A program made the translations under genes and the position numbers. A model generated the notes under the pieces. The model saw only the letters and a program-made list of their open reading frames with translations. It ran no database searches and had not been told where the DNA came from. Below are positions 13,493-21,962 of a stretch of 27,628 nucleotides of DNA, in pieces. This DNA comes from a virus. Each line of letters starts with the position of its first letter. Position 1 is the stretch's first letter. The DNA lies in IMG/VR virus record IMGVR_UViG_3300020185_000205, positions 1 to 27,628 of that record; one strand, written 5' to 3'.

Positions 13493-15280
13493 TTAATCTA
13501 TTGTTGAACCTTCCACAATATTGTTCTGTAAACTTTGAGCCGATGTAACGTCATTCGCTACAACGTAAGCCTGAACTGGTTGGTTTTCTTGACCTGCAAC
13601 CGCATCAGCTAATTGATTAGTGTCACTTGCTCCAACTATATTAAAACTTGGTGGTTTAGGTGCTGCCGATGCTGCTGCTCCTGCCCCTCCACTAGCTCCA
13701 CCGCCACCACCACCCTTTGGTACTTTGACGCTTTTTATTGCTTGTATTTGTTTAAAACCACCAACGACCGCTGCTCCTGCTGCTGCAAAACCTAATGCCG
13801 GGCCAACATAAGGGATAGAAGCTAACGATGCGTAAGAACTTTGTGCGCCTTGATAAGTGCTAATTAAAGCCTGCGATATTGCTAAGGCTTTTCCTGCTGC
13901 GGTTTCTTTTCCTGCAAGTTCAGCAAATGACCCCAAAGCATCGCCCACTTTTGCTAAATTATCTTCTTTTGTTTTGGCTTCTAAATTTGATACTTGTGTA
14001 TTAGCATCCGATATAACTTTTTCTTGTTCAGCAATCGCTTTGTTATTCTCAATATTTGTTTGCCTAGATTGTTCCATAAAATCATCCAGAGCAATTTGAG
14101 CATCTATTTTAGCTTGTGTTTCCGCATTTGCACTTTCAACAATTAATTGAAGTCTTGCAGTTTCTTTTTCTGCATACAGTAAATCTATTTGCTTTAAAGC
14201 CTCCAGTTTAGCTAATTCATCATCTATTTGTTCCGCATTAAACCTTTGGCGTTCTATTGATAAATTGCTCTCGCTTTCTAATTTTGAATTTGTAAGTTCT
14301 ATTAATTCCCTATCTAAAGCCAAGTCGTTTGCTTTCTGCTCAGAACGTAATCCCTCAACTTGTGCTAAAACACCTAAGCGATTTGCTAAGGCTTCCGTAA
14401 CAGCTACTTGATTTTCAATAGAGTTATTTTTAGCGGCATCTGCTTGAGCTGAGGCTAATTGTGCATCAGCCGTCAAAAGCATTGCTTTCTCTTGACTTTC
14501 TAAAACCTCTAATAAATCGTCATTTGCTTTTTTACGATCTGTAATTGAGTTTCTTTCTTCGTCTCTAATTTGCCTAAGTTGTTCCGCCTGTCTATCGTAT
14601 TTCTCAACTAATAAGCTTTGTCGTGCTGCTGCTAATTGTGCGTTATTGGCTAACTCAACGTTGTTCTTAGCTGCTTCTAAAGTTTCTTTTGCATAATTGC
14701 TAACTGTTTCAGCTACGCTTTCAAAACTATCATCAACCCCTGTGAACACATCAACGGTTTGTTTGCCTGCTTCTTTTATAGTATCAAATGCATCGCTAAA
14801 TTCTCCCTTTACAAGTTGCCCAATTGCTTTGCCCGCCAATCCTAAAACCTCAACTAGCTGCTCAAACCTTACTACAACACCATTATAAATACTTTCTCCT
14901 AATCCTTTAATCGCTTCGGCAGGGTTTTCAAATATAGACTTAAAAGAATCAACAACTCCGCTTGTATTATCAGCTACAAAACTCACAAAGTCATTAAAGA
15001 CAATACTAATCGCTTCAAATGTAGTGTTAAAGAAATCTGCAAACTTCTGATTTTGACTAAAAACTTCACCTAGTTTTGAAATTCCTGCTATTACCAAGCC
15101 AATCCCTGCTGCTTTCATTGCAGTACCAAGTCCCTTAAAACCTTTTGATGCTGATTCAGTTCCTTTTTCAACGTCAACCGTTGCAGAACCTAAATCAACT
15201 AAACCAGAATTAACCGCTTCAATTCCTTTGACTGCACCTTTAGTGTCGGCTTTTAAAGTAATTGTTTTTTCTATGACCAT
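13493..15280 (-). CDS. Tape measure protein
   Basis: A 595-residue protein with the layout of a short tape measure, which sets tail length and occupies the tube lumen. The N-terminal part is amphipathic with an Ala/Gly membrane-like segment (AMKAAGIGLVIAGIS, about 52-66). Residues about 200-440 form long Ala/Glu/Gln-rich coiled coils. Near the end come hydrophobic segments (IPYVGPALGFAAAGAAVVGG) and a Gly-rich GGGGGGASGGAGAAA linker. At about 1.5 angstrom per residue the tail would be near 90 nm, an estimate from the known relationship. The start overlaps the 46-residue gene by 10 bp. Confidence 0.8.
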   Translation of the reverse strand: MVIEKTITLKADTKGAVKGIEAVNSGLVDLGSATVDVEKGTESASKGFKGLGTAMKAAGIGLVIAGISKLGEVFSQNQKFADFFNTTFEAISIVFNDFVSFVADNTSGVVDSFKSIFENPAEAIKGLGESIYNGVVVRFEQLVEVLGLAGKAIGQLVKGEFSDAFDTIKEAGKQTVDVFTGVDDSFESVAETVSNYAKETLEAAKNNVELANNAQLAAARQSLLVEKYDRQAEQLRQIRDEERNSITDRKKANDDLLEVLESQEKAMLLTADAQLASAQADAAKNNSIENQVAVTEALANRLGVLAQVEGLRSEQKANDLALDRELIELTNSKLESESNLSIERQRFNAEQIDDELAKLEALKQIDLLYAEKETARLQLIVESANAETQAKIDAQIALDDFMEQSRQTNIENNKAIAEQEKVISDANTQVSNLEAKTKEDNLAKVGDALGSFAELAGKETAAGKALAISQALISTYQGAQSSYASLASIPYVGPALGFAAAGAAVVGGFKQIQAIKSVKVPKGGGGGGASGGAGAAASAAPKPPSFNIVGASDTNQLADAVAGQENQPVQAYVVANDVTSAQSLQNNIVEGSTID

Positions 15281-15411
15281 TTTATTTCTTGTTTAAGTGC
15301 TTTGTATCCTTCCTTAAAAGTGGTAGGTAATTTGTATTTGCCTTTTGCGATTCTAAGGTTTTCAGTCTCACCATTTGCATACTTTAAATTCTCAATTATT
15401 AATTTTATCAT
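15271..15411 (-). CDS. Small protein before tape measure (46 aa)
   Basis: A 46-codon frame from ATG at 15409-15411 to TAG at 15271-15273. It overlaps the tape measure start by 10 bp and begins 8 bp after the 872-residue gene. The product is basic (MIKLIIENLKYANG at the N-terminus, KEGYKALKQEIKW near the end). The tight packing and lack of other coding in the gap argue that it is real. Function unknown. Confidence 0.5.
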   Translation of the reverse strand: MIKLIIENLKYANGETENLRIAKGKYKLPTTFKEGYKALKQEIKWS

Positions 15412-15419
15412 AACTTTTT

Positions 15420-18038
15420 TTAAATTAATGTTTGCGCTGCCACCATTGAAGGTGTTGACTCGTAAACCGTTCCCCCATCGTCATACACCTTTGATACTCG
15501 TATTTGATAAAAAGTATTTGCATTAAATGTTTTGCCAACTAAATTTCCTAAAACCGGCGACACCGCTTGACCAGTTGAAACGTTACCGATTGTCAGATAA
15601 TCCGAATCGTCAACTCTCACATAATATTCTCCTGTTTCTTCAACACCACCATCAACCCCTGTGAAATCAATTGTTATTGATCCGTTTGTTATATTAGACA
15701 CCCTAAGATCTTCAACTTGTGCAACGGTTGGATTTACATTCCTTTGACTGTCTTGTGAATTAATAGGTCTTTCTGTATAAAGTTCTAACTCTGATTTGTT
15801 AGTAAGTAAGTTGGTTTTTATTTTATTTAAAATATATGGTTTGTTGTTTATTACAAAAGTATCATTCATTTTATAAGTGTTTACAATTCCCAAAGGTAAA
15901 TGTGCGGTCACTTTTAAGAGCCTACTTTGTTTATCAAATGCGGTTTGAACATAATTCAAATATCCTTCTGAAAATAAATTCTTTCCAGTACCTTGAACCG
16001 CTTGCAAATATTCATCGGCTTCAACACCAAAATTTAAAGATGTTCTATTAGAGAAATCCTGAAATGTGAATGGGGCTAATTGTGTTGGTCTATTGTATTG
16101 GTTTACAGATATTGCATTTGAACCGCTTTCATCAGTTATTTCTAATGGGTTATCAGCATCTTGAACCTGAACATAAAACAATAAAGGCTTTCCTATTGTT
16201 GGTTTAAAATCTTTATCTAACATTGCACCCTGACCAAACGAAGATAAAACTCCTGTATCTTCATTGTTTAATCTTTCGTACATCATTTTCTCAAAATCAA
16301 CCTCAACTATGTAATCTCCGCCATCCCATTCAGCATTTCCATAACTTTCTTGTGAGAATTTATTCCCTTGTATATCATCAGAGTATTGAACTAAAAAGCT
16401 TTTTTTACTTTTATAATCAAATACCATATTCTTATATTGAAACAACCGCTCAACCGTTGCTGAACTCATATCAACATATTTTGTAATATCAAATAAATTA
16501 TTCCCTGATTGCTGCCAATAAATAGGTGTTGATACTACAATATTATTTCCCTCTTTATAAACTACAAGATTAAATAGTTTAAATAAATTACTCAAGAAAT
16601 CTATAATTTTCATTTTAGGCATCTGAGATGGTACTACGATACTATTATCAAGTGCTTTAACATCTGTTTCATATTCGCAAGAATCCCTAAAAACGAATTT
16701 CCAATAATAAAGTTCATTTCTATTAACTAATAAATTTTGCTGTATATTTAAAGTATTTTCAGACTCATATATAAACATTATATCCAACTCCTGAACCCCT
16801 AAAGCATCAAAATCAACTTCATATTTTAAGTTTGTTTTATCCCCTTGTTGACCATCAAACCGTATGAGTTCCGCATTGGTTTTATTGTTAAGTAATATTA
16901 TATTGTAAGAAACATTCGGGTCTGAGACAGTAACATCTAAATAAAGGTCATACCTCTGTTTCCACCCATTTGCGCTTGTTGATTTTAATTTTCTTTGTTC
17001 TGTTCCTGAGATTTTATCCCAGTCTCTATCCTTGTTAAGCATCCCCGGACTTCGATAAAACCTATTGTATATTCTTTTAATTCCACCACCTTCTTCAGCA
17101 TTACTCATATACCCTTTTTCCCTGTGAAGCCACAAATAAAGGCTTGAAAAGTTTTGACTATTAAAGAATCCGTTTTCAAACTTAAGTCTTGGATATTCTT
17201 CTGATATCGCTTCAATTATTCTCTGTACTTTTATAGCAGGCTTTAAATCTGTGAATTTAAGTCTATCCCCCGTGATGTTGTCTCTATAACCGTTATTAGT
17301 AAAACGCATATTTGCGCTATGATGAATATTTGGAAATATAACATCACTTCCACCACCGCCTCCTGTCTCATTATCAAATTTCCCCGCAACAGTATTTAAG
17401 TCATAATCAAAATCAAATTGTGTAAGGGTTTCTAAACTTGATAATTCATCCTCTCCTAATATTTCTTTTAACTCAACTGTTTCCCCATAAAATACAACCT
17501 TGTATGCGTGTGGTGAATTGTCTTTTAATGATACACTTTTAAATAGTATTTTTCCTTTTTTATAATCAACACCATTTAATTTAATTATCGCATCGGTTCT
17601 ATATCTTGCATCAAAACTATTTTCAATATCTGAATTTTCGTAATGTCTAAATATTTTATTATTGTTTTTAGAAGCAGGCAAATTAAACTGCTGAGAAAAT
17701 GGACTGAATATTTTCTTTATATCTCTAATGTTTAAAATACTATCAGTTATAGAGACGCTTTCATCTTCAAATAAATCAACCCGAATATAATCACTTGATA
17801 TTGTGTAATCGTCAACACCATTTATAACATCAGCGTCTAGTTGTAAAGTAGTGTCATTTATTACTGAGGTGACCTTAGCCGATTGATTAACCGTTGTAGA
17901 AGTGAATATATCCCCTATCTTTACAGAAGCGTTAAACAACGCACTTGAATCAGTTATAGTCAATGCGCCTGTATTTGTACTTGTAGTAATACCGCTTATT
18001 CTGGTACTACCTTTCATATATAATTCAATTATTTGCAT
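15420..18038 (-). CDS. Large tail tip / baseplate protein (872 aa)
   Basis: The largest protein in the window. Residues about 85-205 contain VDLFEDESVSITDSILNIRD and NGVDYKKGKILFKSVSLKD. This segment looks like the conserved N-terminal part of tail proteins I associate with Bacteroidota siphophages. The middle (about 250-750) is beta-rich with many aromatic residues. The last 90 or so residues (RVSNITNGSITIDFTGVDGG to the end) fit a fibronectin type III-like domain, often used for host contact. It follows the 374-residue protein directly and precedes the tape measure. A tail-tip hub (Tal-like) role is likely; enzymatic motifs were not seen. Confidence 0.6.
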   Translation of the reverse strand: MQIIELYMKGSTRISGITTSTNTGALTITDSSALFNASVKIGDIFTSTTVNQSAKVTSVINDTTLQLDADVINGVDDYTISSDYIRVDLFEDESVSITDSILNIRDIKKIFSPFSQQFNLPASKNNNKIFRHYENSDIENSFDARYRTDAIIKLNGVDYKKGKILFKSVSLKDNSPHAYKVVFYGETVELKEILGEDELSSLETLTQFDFDYDLNTVAGKFDNETGGGGGSDVIFPNIHHSANMRFTNNGYRDNITGDRLKFTDLKPAIKVQRIIEAISEEYPRLKFENGFFNSQNFSSLYLWLHREKGYMSNAEEGGGIKRIYNRFYRSPGMLNKDRDWDKISGTEQRKLKSTSANGWKQRYDLYLDVTVSDPNVSYNIILLNNKTNAELIRFDGQQGDKTNLKYEVDFDALGVQELDIMFIYESENTLNIQQNLLVNRNELYYWKFVFRDSCEYETDVKALDNSIVVPSQMPKMKIIDFLSNLFKLFNLVVYKEGNNIVVSTPIYWQQSGNNLFDITKYVDMSSATVERLFQYKNMVFDYKSKKSFLVQYSDDIQGNKFSQESYGNAEWDGGDYIVEVDFEKMMYERLNNEDTGVLSSFGQGAMLDKDFKPTIGKPLLFYVQVQDADNPLEITDESGSNAISVNQYNRPTQLAPFTFQDFSNRTSLNFGVEADEYLQAVQGTGKNLFSEGYLNYVQTAFDKQSRLLKVTAHLPLGIVNTYKMNDTFVINNKPYILNKIKTNLLTNKSELELYTERPINSQDSQRNVNPTVAQVEDLRVSNITNGSITIDFTGVDGGVEETGEYYVRVDDSDYLTIGNVSTGQAVSPVLGNLVGKTFNANTFYQIRVSKVYDDGGTVYESTPSMVAAQTLI

Positions 18039-19163
18039 CTATCGGATATTATTAATTGTATCAAAAGCGAAACTTACATCAACTGTATAATTTATTAATT
18101 TGTCATTTAATTGTGTTTTATATTCGACACCGCTTGACTCAACATTAATTGGTAAAACTTGATTGTTTATAGTGATCCAAACATCTTCACTTAGTTGAAC
18201 TTCTTTGAAAATATCGTTGTATATTTCTGGATAAAAACCTGTGTTTAAAGATAATTTTTCAGAACCGTTTTTAGTTAATACCTTTGCCTGATGGTTACTT
18301 ACATTATAAGCCCCGTTTACAATTATATTCCTTTTAAATACTTCTTTTTTAGTTGACAATTTTTTGTTTGTTCTTTTAAAGAACCATAAATCTTGCAACG
18401 CCCCAAACCTATTCTCAAAGGTTAATTTCATTGGTTCATATTTACATTCCTCAATGTTTTTAATTTTAACAACTGTAACATCTCCTGATATAGAATTTAT
18501 ATAAACCGTATCTGCATCAAAATTGCTCCCATTTTCAAAAGAACTAATACAATAGCTACTTTGATATACACCTCCATCAGCTACAACACGGCTTTCAAGG
18601 TCTATAAAAGAAGCTCCATCACTTTGAATGTATTCAATTTGTTGATCTGATTCCACACTTGATGTAACATCGTGAGAATAAACAAGTTCGTTATCTTCGT
18701 AAAAAGAAACATTTTCAACAAGCTCTGTGTCAACTGGTATTTTAAGCGGTTCAGTTGGAGACTTTAAAATAGTTAAGTTTGATTGAAGCCACCCCAACTC
18801 TAAAGAAGGGTTTGCCCCATCTTGAAAATATCCATAACCATAAAACCCCCTATAACTTGACCAACTTGTGAAAGACTGAGCAACACCCCCAATATAGTTT
18901 CTAGTTCTATAATCAATCCAAACATTATTATTGTAATAATCGCCTGTAAAGTTTTGTTGAATAAAATCCTTTGCTATTTCTGAAATCTCAAAAGTACAGT
19001 TATCAGAAACGGCAGTTGAGGTTAATTGAAAAAATGATCCATTACTAGAAGTTCTATCAGTTGTCTGTGTACCCGTGTAAATCCATAACTCCATATCAAC
19101 CGAGGTTAATCTAGTAGCGGTCAAGTTTACATAAAAAGGACTTCTTACATTAATTTTTGCCAT
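18039..19163 (-). CDS. Distal tail-like structural protein (374 aa)
   Basis: A 374-residue beta-rich protein. The segment ECKYEPMKLTFENRFGALQD at about 240-259, followed by LWFFKR, is a conserved block I recall from Bacteroidota phage tail clusters. The N-terminal half has repeated aromatic Gly-Tyr patches (YRGFYGYGYFQDG). It ends one base before the 872-residue tail protein starts. A distal tail or baseplate role is suggested by this pairing, with no motif that proves it. Confidence 0.5.
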   Translation of the reverse strand: MAKINVRSPFYVNLTATRLTSVDMELWIYTGTQTTDRTSSNGSFFQLTSTAVSDNCTFEISEIAKDFIQQNFTGDYYNNNVWIDYRTRNYIGGVAQSFTSWSSYRGFYGYGYFQDGANPSLELGWLQSNLTILKSPTEPLKIPVDTELVENVSFYEDNELVYSHDVTSSVESDQQIEYIQSDGASFIDLESRVVADGGVYQSSYCISSFENGSNFDADTVYINSISGDVTVVKIKNIEECKYEPMKLTFENRFGALQDLWFFKRTNKKLSTKKEVFKRNIIVNGAYNVSNHQAKVLTKNGSEKLSLNTGFYPEIYNDIFKEVQLSEDVWITINNQVLPINVESSGVEYKTQLNDKLINYTVDVSFAFDTINNIR

Positions 19164-19177
19164 AATTTATTTTTTTA

Positions 19178-19660
19178 TCAAGTACAACGTATTTTAAATT
19201 CCCAACCAGAAAACCCTTGTTTTTCTAAAGGTGCATATACGTAAACTAAAATATCTCTATTTACGTGAAAGTCTATAATATTGCTTGATGGTTGTGTAAT
19301 TGTTTCTAATGGTAATCCCCTTTCACTTAAATATGAATCTAGTTGTGACTGCCAAGTAGAAGGAGAACTTGATCTATATCCTGTATCTACCAAGGTAACC
19401 CCGCTTTGAACAACAACAAATTTAGTAGGTCTGTTATAAGCCTCAAAGTCTATGTATGATTCCCCTGCTTGATTTATTGAAATATTAAATACTTTTGGAA
19501 ATGAAGGGTTTAAATCATCCCATTGATATACAACACCACAAACGCCATCTTCTACAACGGGGTTGCAAGTTGCAGGAAATTCTGGAACTGATTTTTTATT
19601 TGCTTCATCCCCCCAATTTGAATAACAATATATTTCGCCCCAGTTTATTTGATTTGCCAT
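19178..19660 (-). CDS. Structural protein of tail block (160 aa)
   Basis: Not recognised. A 160-residue protein of short beta strands with scattered Cys (C12, C32, C41, C159) and many Trp/Tyr residues. Its ATG is 1 bp past the stop of the HK97 gp10-like gene and its stop is 14 bp before the 374-residue gene, so it belongs to the tail operon. A tail-tube or baseplate component would fit; it could even be the true tube protein if the 175-residue gene is not. Confidence 0.4.
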   Translation of the reverse strand: MANQINWGEIYCYSNWGDEANKKSVPEFPATCNPVVEDGVCGVVYQWDDLNPSFPKVFNISINQAGESYIDFEAYNRPTKFVVVQSGVTLVDTGYRSSSPSTWQSQLDSYLSERGLPLETITQPSSNIIDFHVNRDILVYVYAPLEKQGFSGWEFKIRCT

Positions 19661-19661
19661 T

Positions 19662-20207
19662 TTATTTTTGTGTTAATTTTATTAAATCTTTTTCTAGTCC
19701 TATTGAATATGCTTGTAATAATTCATCTGGTAATCTTTTAAATGCTGCTTCAAATGGTTTGGTAAAAAACAAACTTGCCTTTGTCCCCTTTTGATATATG
19801 CTCCTAGCAATTAAAAATGCAGTACTTTTATAAGTTAAAAACTTGCCTGTCTTTTTATCTCTGAATTGTATTTTACGTCTTTTAACATAACCTTCCATTG
19901 CCTCGGTCAAACCACCTTTCCTTCCAGTTCCACTACCAAACCTAAAAGGACTATTAGGAGCTTTTGAACTTGACGATTTACCACGAACACCTTTATCTTT
20001 AAACTTACCGTAATCAGCCATTTCAAAGCTTAGGTTAGCTCCTTTTTTATTTACCGATACATTACCCTTTAAACTATTATAAAGCCCCTTAGTATCGTTA
20101 TATGTACCATAATCAGGACTCCCTTTTGTTAAGTTGCTTCTTGATTGTTGAATAACGTATTTAGCGAACTTATTAAGTTCTTCTTGTAAGGCTTTATCTG
20201 CTAGCAT
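19662..20207 (-). CDS. HK97 gp10-like tail completion protein
   Basis: A 181-residue basic protein. The opening helix (KALQEELNKFAKYVIQQSRSN), the NSLKGNVSV strand, and the YGKFKDKGVRG turn are typical of HK97 gp10-like neck/tail completion proteins. The late FFTKPFEAAFKRLPDEL helix fits too. These proteins join tail to connector. It overlaps the upstream 156-residue gene by 7 bp, the usual pairing of a gp10-like protein with a tail terminator. Confidence 0.6.
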   Translation of the reverse strand: MLADKALQEELNKFAKYVIQQSRSNLTKGSPDYGTYNDTKGLYNSLKGNVSVNKKGANLSFEMADYGKFKDKGVRGKSSSSKAPNSPFRFGSGTGRKGGLTEAMEGYVKRRKIQFRDKKTGKFLTYKSTAFLIARSIYQKGTKASLFFTKPFEAAFKRLPDELLQAYSIGLEKDLIKLTQK

Positions 20208-20671
20208 ATTTCAATGTCGTTGTTTACAAACACATCAAAAGTTGCCGTCCATCCTGCTACCTTATTTTCAAACCTATCAACAAACGGCTCTAAATTTGCA
20301 TCACCAGTTAATTGGTATTTATCATTATATAAATCGCCACGCCTTAAAACTTGTACTAACTTATTTAAGACCGCTAGTTGTGTATTTAAAACGTCCTGCT
20401 CATTATTGTTTCCTATAAATATATCTGTGGTTGGTTCTTTACTTTCATCTACTATATCCATTGATAAAACAGAAATGTTAAACCTCAATACACTTTCTTG
20501 AGCCGCTACGGTGTTCACTATTAAATGCGACAAAGGAAATATTGATTGCTTCGATAAATCAACGTCGAACAAATCACCTTCTGTAACGGTGTTAACATTT
20601 ACGTCCGCTAGTAATTGATCTTTGATTGCTTGGGTTAATAAATAAAAACCTCTTACTCCTGTTTTTGCCAT
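20201..20671 (-). CDS. Tail terminator-like protein (156 aa)
   Basis: A 156-residue protein with a conserved-looking core LRFNISVLSMDIVDESKEP and FVDRFENKVAGWTATFDV near the C-terminus, ending NDIEIC. This pattern is familiar from small tail proteins of Bacteroidota siphophages next to gp10-like proteins. Tail terminators cap the tube after elongation. It starts one base after the stop of the frameshifted chaperone frame. The assignment is from position and general fold pattern. Confidence 0.5.
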   Translation of the reverse strand: MAKTGVRGFYLLTQAIKDQLLADVNVNTVTEGDLFDVDLSKQSIFPLSHLIVNTVAAQESVLRFNISVLSMDIVDESKEPTTDIFIGNNNEQDVLNTQLAVLNKLVQVLRRGDLYNDKYQLTGDANLEPFVDRFENKVAGWTATFDVFVNNDIEIC

Positions 20672-21402
20672 TTAATTAAATTTACTTTTTATATTTCTTG
20701 ACTCAATTTCGTTTTTCTCTTTTGTGTAGGTTAAGTATGTCAAACATTCGTGAACGTTTAATTTAGTGATATCTTCAAATCTTGTAATATCTCCGTCAGC
20801 GATTGCATAGATTGAATTGTACCATCCCCATTTGGAAGTGAACCCAGATATTGCGCTAAATTGTCCTCGTTCTGTTTGCTCGAAGAGTTCAGCATAGCTA
20901 TCGACAAGTCCTTCCCTAAAGCGTAAAAAAAAACCATCGCACCAAAACAAGCGTCCAAGGGATAATCCTTAGCAGCTTCGTTTGAATCTGGATCGTAATC
21001 TTTTAGTGTATAACGTGCGCCTTGTTTTAAATCAATCGGTCTAAATAAAACATTCATCGCTCTGTGAAGGTTATCCGTGTCACCTATAAAGGTATCTAAA
21101 TCCACATATTCACCAAAGCTTATATTTTCTAAGTCTGGTATAAAACCAAAGTCTTGACCACCTAACTGAAACCTATTTATCAACTGGTGTTCTACGTCAA
21201 ACATTGTATTAATGACTTCGCAAATATCTTTGATGTCATTTGCTTTCATTGACCGAACAACCTCAATAGGCACTTTGCAGAATATCTCAACCATTTTCAA
21301 AAGAACATCGGATTCCTTTTTAGAATCTAATTTTGAAAACTCTTGGTACTGTCCTAATGTGATTTCGTTTAGGGTTGTTGGTATCTGTATTTTTACTTCC
21401 AT
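20672..21402 (-). CDS. Frameshifted tail assembly chaperone (gpGT-like fusion, 243 aa)
   Basis: The 214-residue frame and a second open frame (20672 to about 20950) overlap. The second is in the -1 frame and has no ATG; its only possible starter is TTG at 20948-20950. At 20925-20933 the message has nine T in the zero-frame setting GTT-TTT-TTT-TAC. A one-base backward slip after Phe159 gives TTA and continues for 84 more residues, a 243-residue fusion. Tail assembly chaperones of siphophages (lambda gpG/gpGT) are made this way, at just this position upstream of tail genes. No strong downstream stimulatory structure was seen by eye. Confidence 0.6.
20758..21402 (-). CDS. Tail assembly chaperone, unshifted form (gpG-like, 214 aa)
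   Basis: The zero-frame product is a mostly helical, acidic 214-residue protein (LNEITLGQYQEFSKLDSK, then FGEYVDLDTFIGDTDNLHRA). It resembles chaperone-type proteins that coat the tape measure before tube assembly. After the slippery site it continues for 55 residues (YALGKDLSIAML onward), which also look protein-like. The overlap is therefore used in two frames. The ATG follows TTATATATTA (21405-21414) by 2 bp. Confidence 0.6.
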   Translation of the reverse strand: MEVKIQIPTTLNEITLGQYQEFSKLDSKKESDVLLKMVEIFCKVPIEVVRSMKANDIKDICEVINTMFDVEHQLINRFQLGGQDFGFIPDLENISFGEYVDLDTFIGDTDNLHRAMNVLFRPIDLKQGARYTLKDYDPDSNEAAKDYPLDACFGAMVFFYALGKDLSIAMLNSSSKQNEDNLAQYLGSLPNGDGTIQSMQSLTEILQDLKISLN

Positions 21403-21404
21403 AC

Positions 21405-21414
21405 TAATATATAA
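21405..21414 (-). promoter_or_regulatory. Start-proximal motif TTATATATTA
   Basis: TTATATATTA ends 2 bp before the chaperone ATG. The identical decamer has the identical 2-bp spacing at 9558-9567 (116-residue gene) and 13460-13469 (protease gene), and TTATATATAA does so at 11805-11814 (scaffold-like gene). A further copy at 23509-23518 is not next to an ATG. It may help translation initiation in a host that rarely uses Shine-Dalgarno pairing. Confidence 0.45.
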
Positions 21415-21448
21415 ACAAACCCTTAATATTTTAGAAAGTATTAAAACA

Positions 21449-21485
21449 AATAATCGGCAACAAAATTAATTTACTGCCAATTATT
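21449..21485 (-). terminator. Stem-loop between Cys-rich gene and chaperone gene
   Basis: An inverted repeat (21449-21459 with 21475-21485) forms on the minus strand an 11-bp stem with one G-U pair and a 15-base loop, followed by TTGTTTTAATAC. It starts 14 bp past the stop of the 68-residue gene. A weak terminator or an RNA processing site are both possible. Confidence 0.35.
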
Positions 21486-21498
21486 AGTTTGTTCTTAG

Positions 21499-21705
21499 TT
21501 ATAACGACTGGCAAAAGCCAAATTTGTCAATTTCTTTTTCTGGTAATTTTTTTGATTCAAAGTTCCAATAGTATTCACAACCCGAATCCTTAATCGGGGA
21601 TTCTATAAAATACGCTTGTCGAAAAGTATTTGGTTCAGCTTTGTACCTGTAACAAGTGTTTTTGCTTTTGCACCCCTTACCTTCACACATTGTAATATCT
21701 GCCAT
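21499..21705 (-). CDS. Small Cys-rich phage protein (68 aa)
   Basis: A 68-residue protein with six Cys. The N-terminus is MADITMCEGKGCKSKNTCYR, followed by a C-x-Y-Y segment and a final C near the end. The spacing C-x4-C-x5-C suggests metal binding. Similar small proteins occur in Bacteroidota phages and prophages, with no function known to me. It is the first gene behind the best promoter of the window and behind the phased repeats, so it is expressed with the tail block. Confidence 0.55.
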   Translation of the reverse strand: MADITMCEGKGCKSKNTCYRYKAEPNTFRQAYFIESPIKDSGCEYYWNFESKKLPEKEIDKFGFCQSL

Positions 21706-21789
21706 CTTGTTTGTTTTTATAGGCGTTAACCTATGTTATTGTTATTAATGAGTGTTTTTATTATTAATTAGTGTTGTTTTTGTCCCCTA

Positions 21790-21819
21790 TAAAGGTATAG
21801 CTTTTTTTGGATTAACAAA
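21790..21819 (-). promoter_or_regulatory. Late promoter candidate (TTTG-N18-TACCTTTA)
   Basis: On the minus strand TTTG (21816-21819) is followed after 18 bp by TACCTTTA (21790-21797). This matches the Bacteroidota -33 TTTG and -7 TANNTTTG consensus with one mismatch and normal spacing. It is placed between the terminase stop and the 68-residue gene, with a leader of about 75 bases, and would drive the tail and head genes. Confidence 0.55.
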
Positions 21820-21844
21820 CATTTTAATTAACTTTTTTTCAATA

Positions 21845-21877
21845 TCGTATAAATGTCGGTTATATATCGGTTGTATA
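21845..21877. repeat. Phased 11-bp repeats upstream of late promoter
   Basis: Three consecutive 11-bp units begin with TCG at 21845, 21856 and 21867. The last two, TCGGTTATATA and TCGGTTGTATA, differ by one base; the first is more diverged. Unit length is about one helical turn, so bound proteins would line one face of the DNA. They lie 26-58 bp upstream of the -33 element of the promoter. Confidence 0.55.
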
Positions 21878-21962
21878 TGTAGTACAGTTTTGCGGTTGGA
21901 TTGCATAATTGTATAGTTTTAACCTTACTTTGATACAAACAAATTATATATTTGCCTTTACT

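Noticed and set aside
13613-13811. Plus-strand Ala/Pro-rich and Cys-rich frames opposite the tape measure
   Set aside because: They are complements of the Gly/Ala-rich coding sequence of the tape measure and have no leader or conserved pattern.
20672-20950. Independent 92-residue gene starting at TTG
   Set aside because: No ATG and no leader signal; the nine-T run at the frame junction explains it better as the shifted part of the tail chaperone.
21929-21954. Plus-strand promoter (TTTG and a perfect TATATTTG) pointing into terL
   Set aside because: The spacer is only 14 bp instead of about 18-20, no plus-strand gene follows, and the octamer is AT-rich enough to arise by chance. An antisense RNA cannot be excluded.
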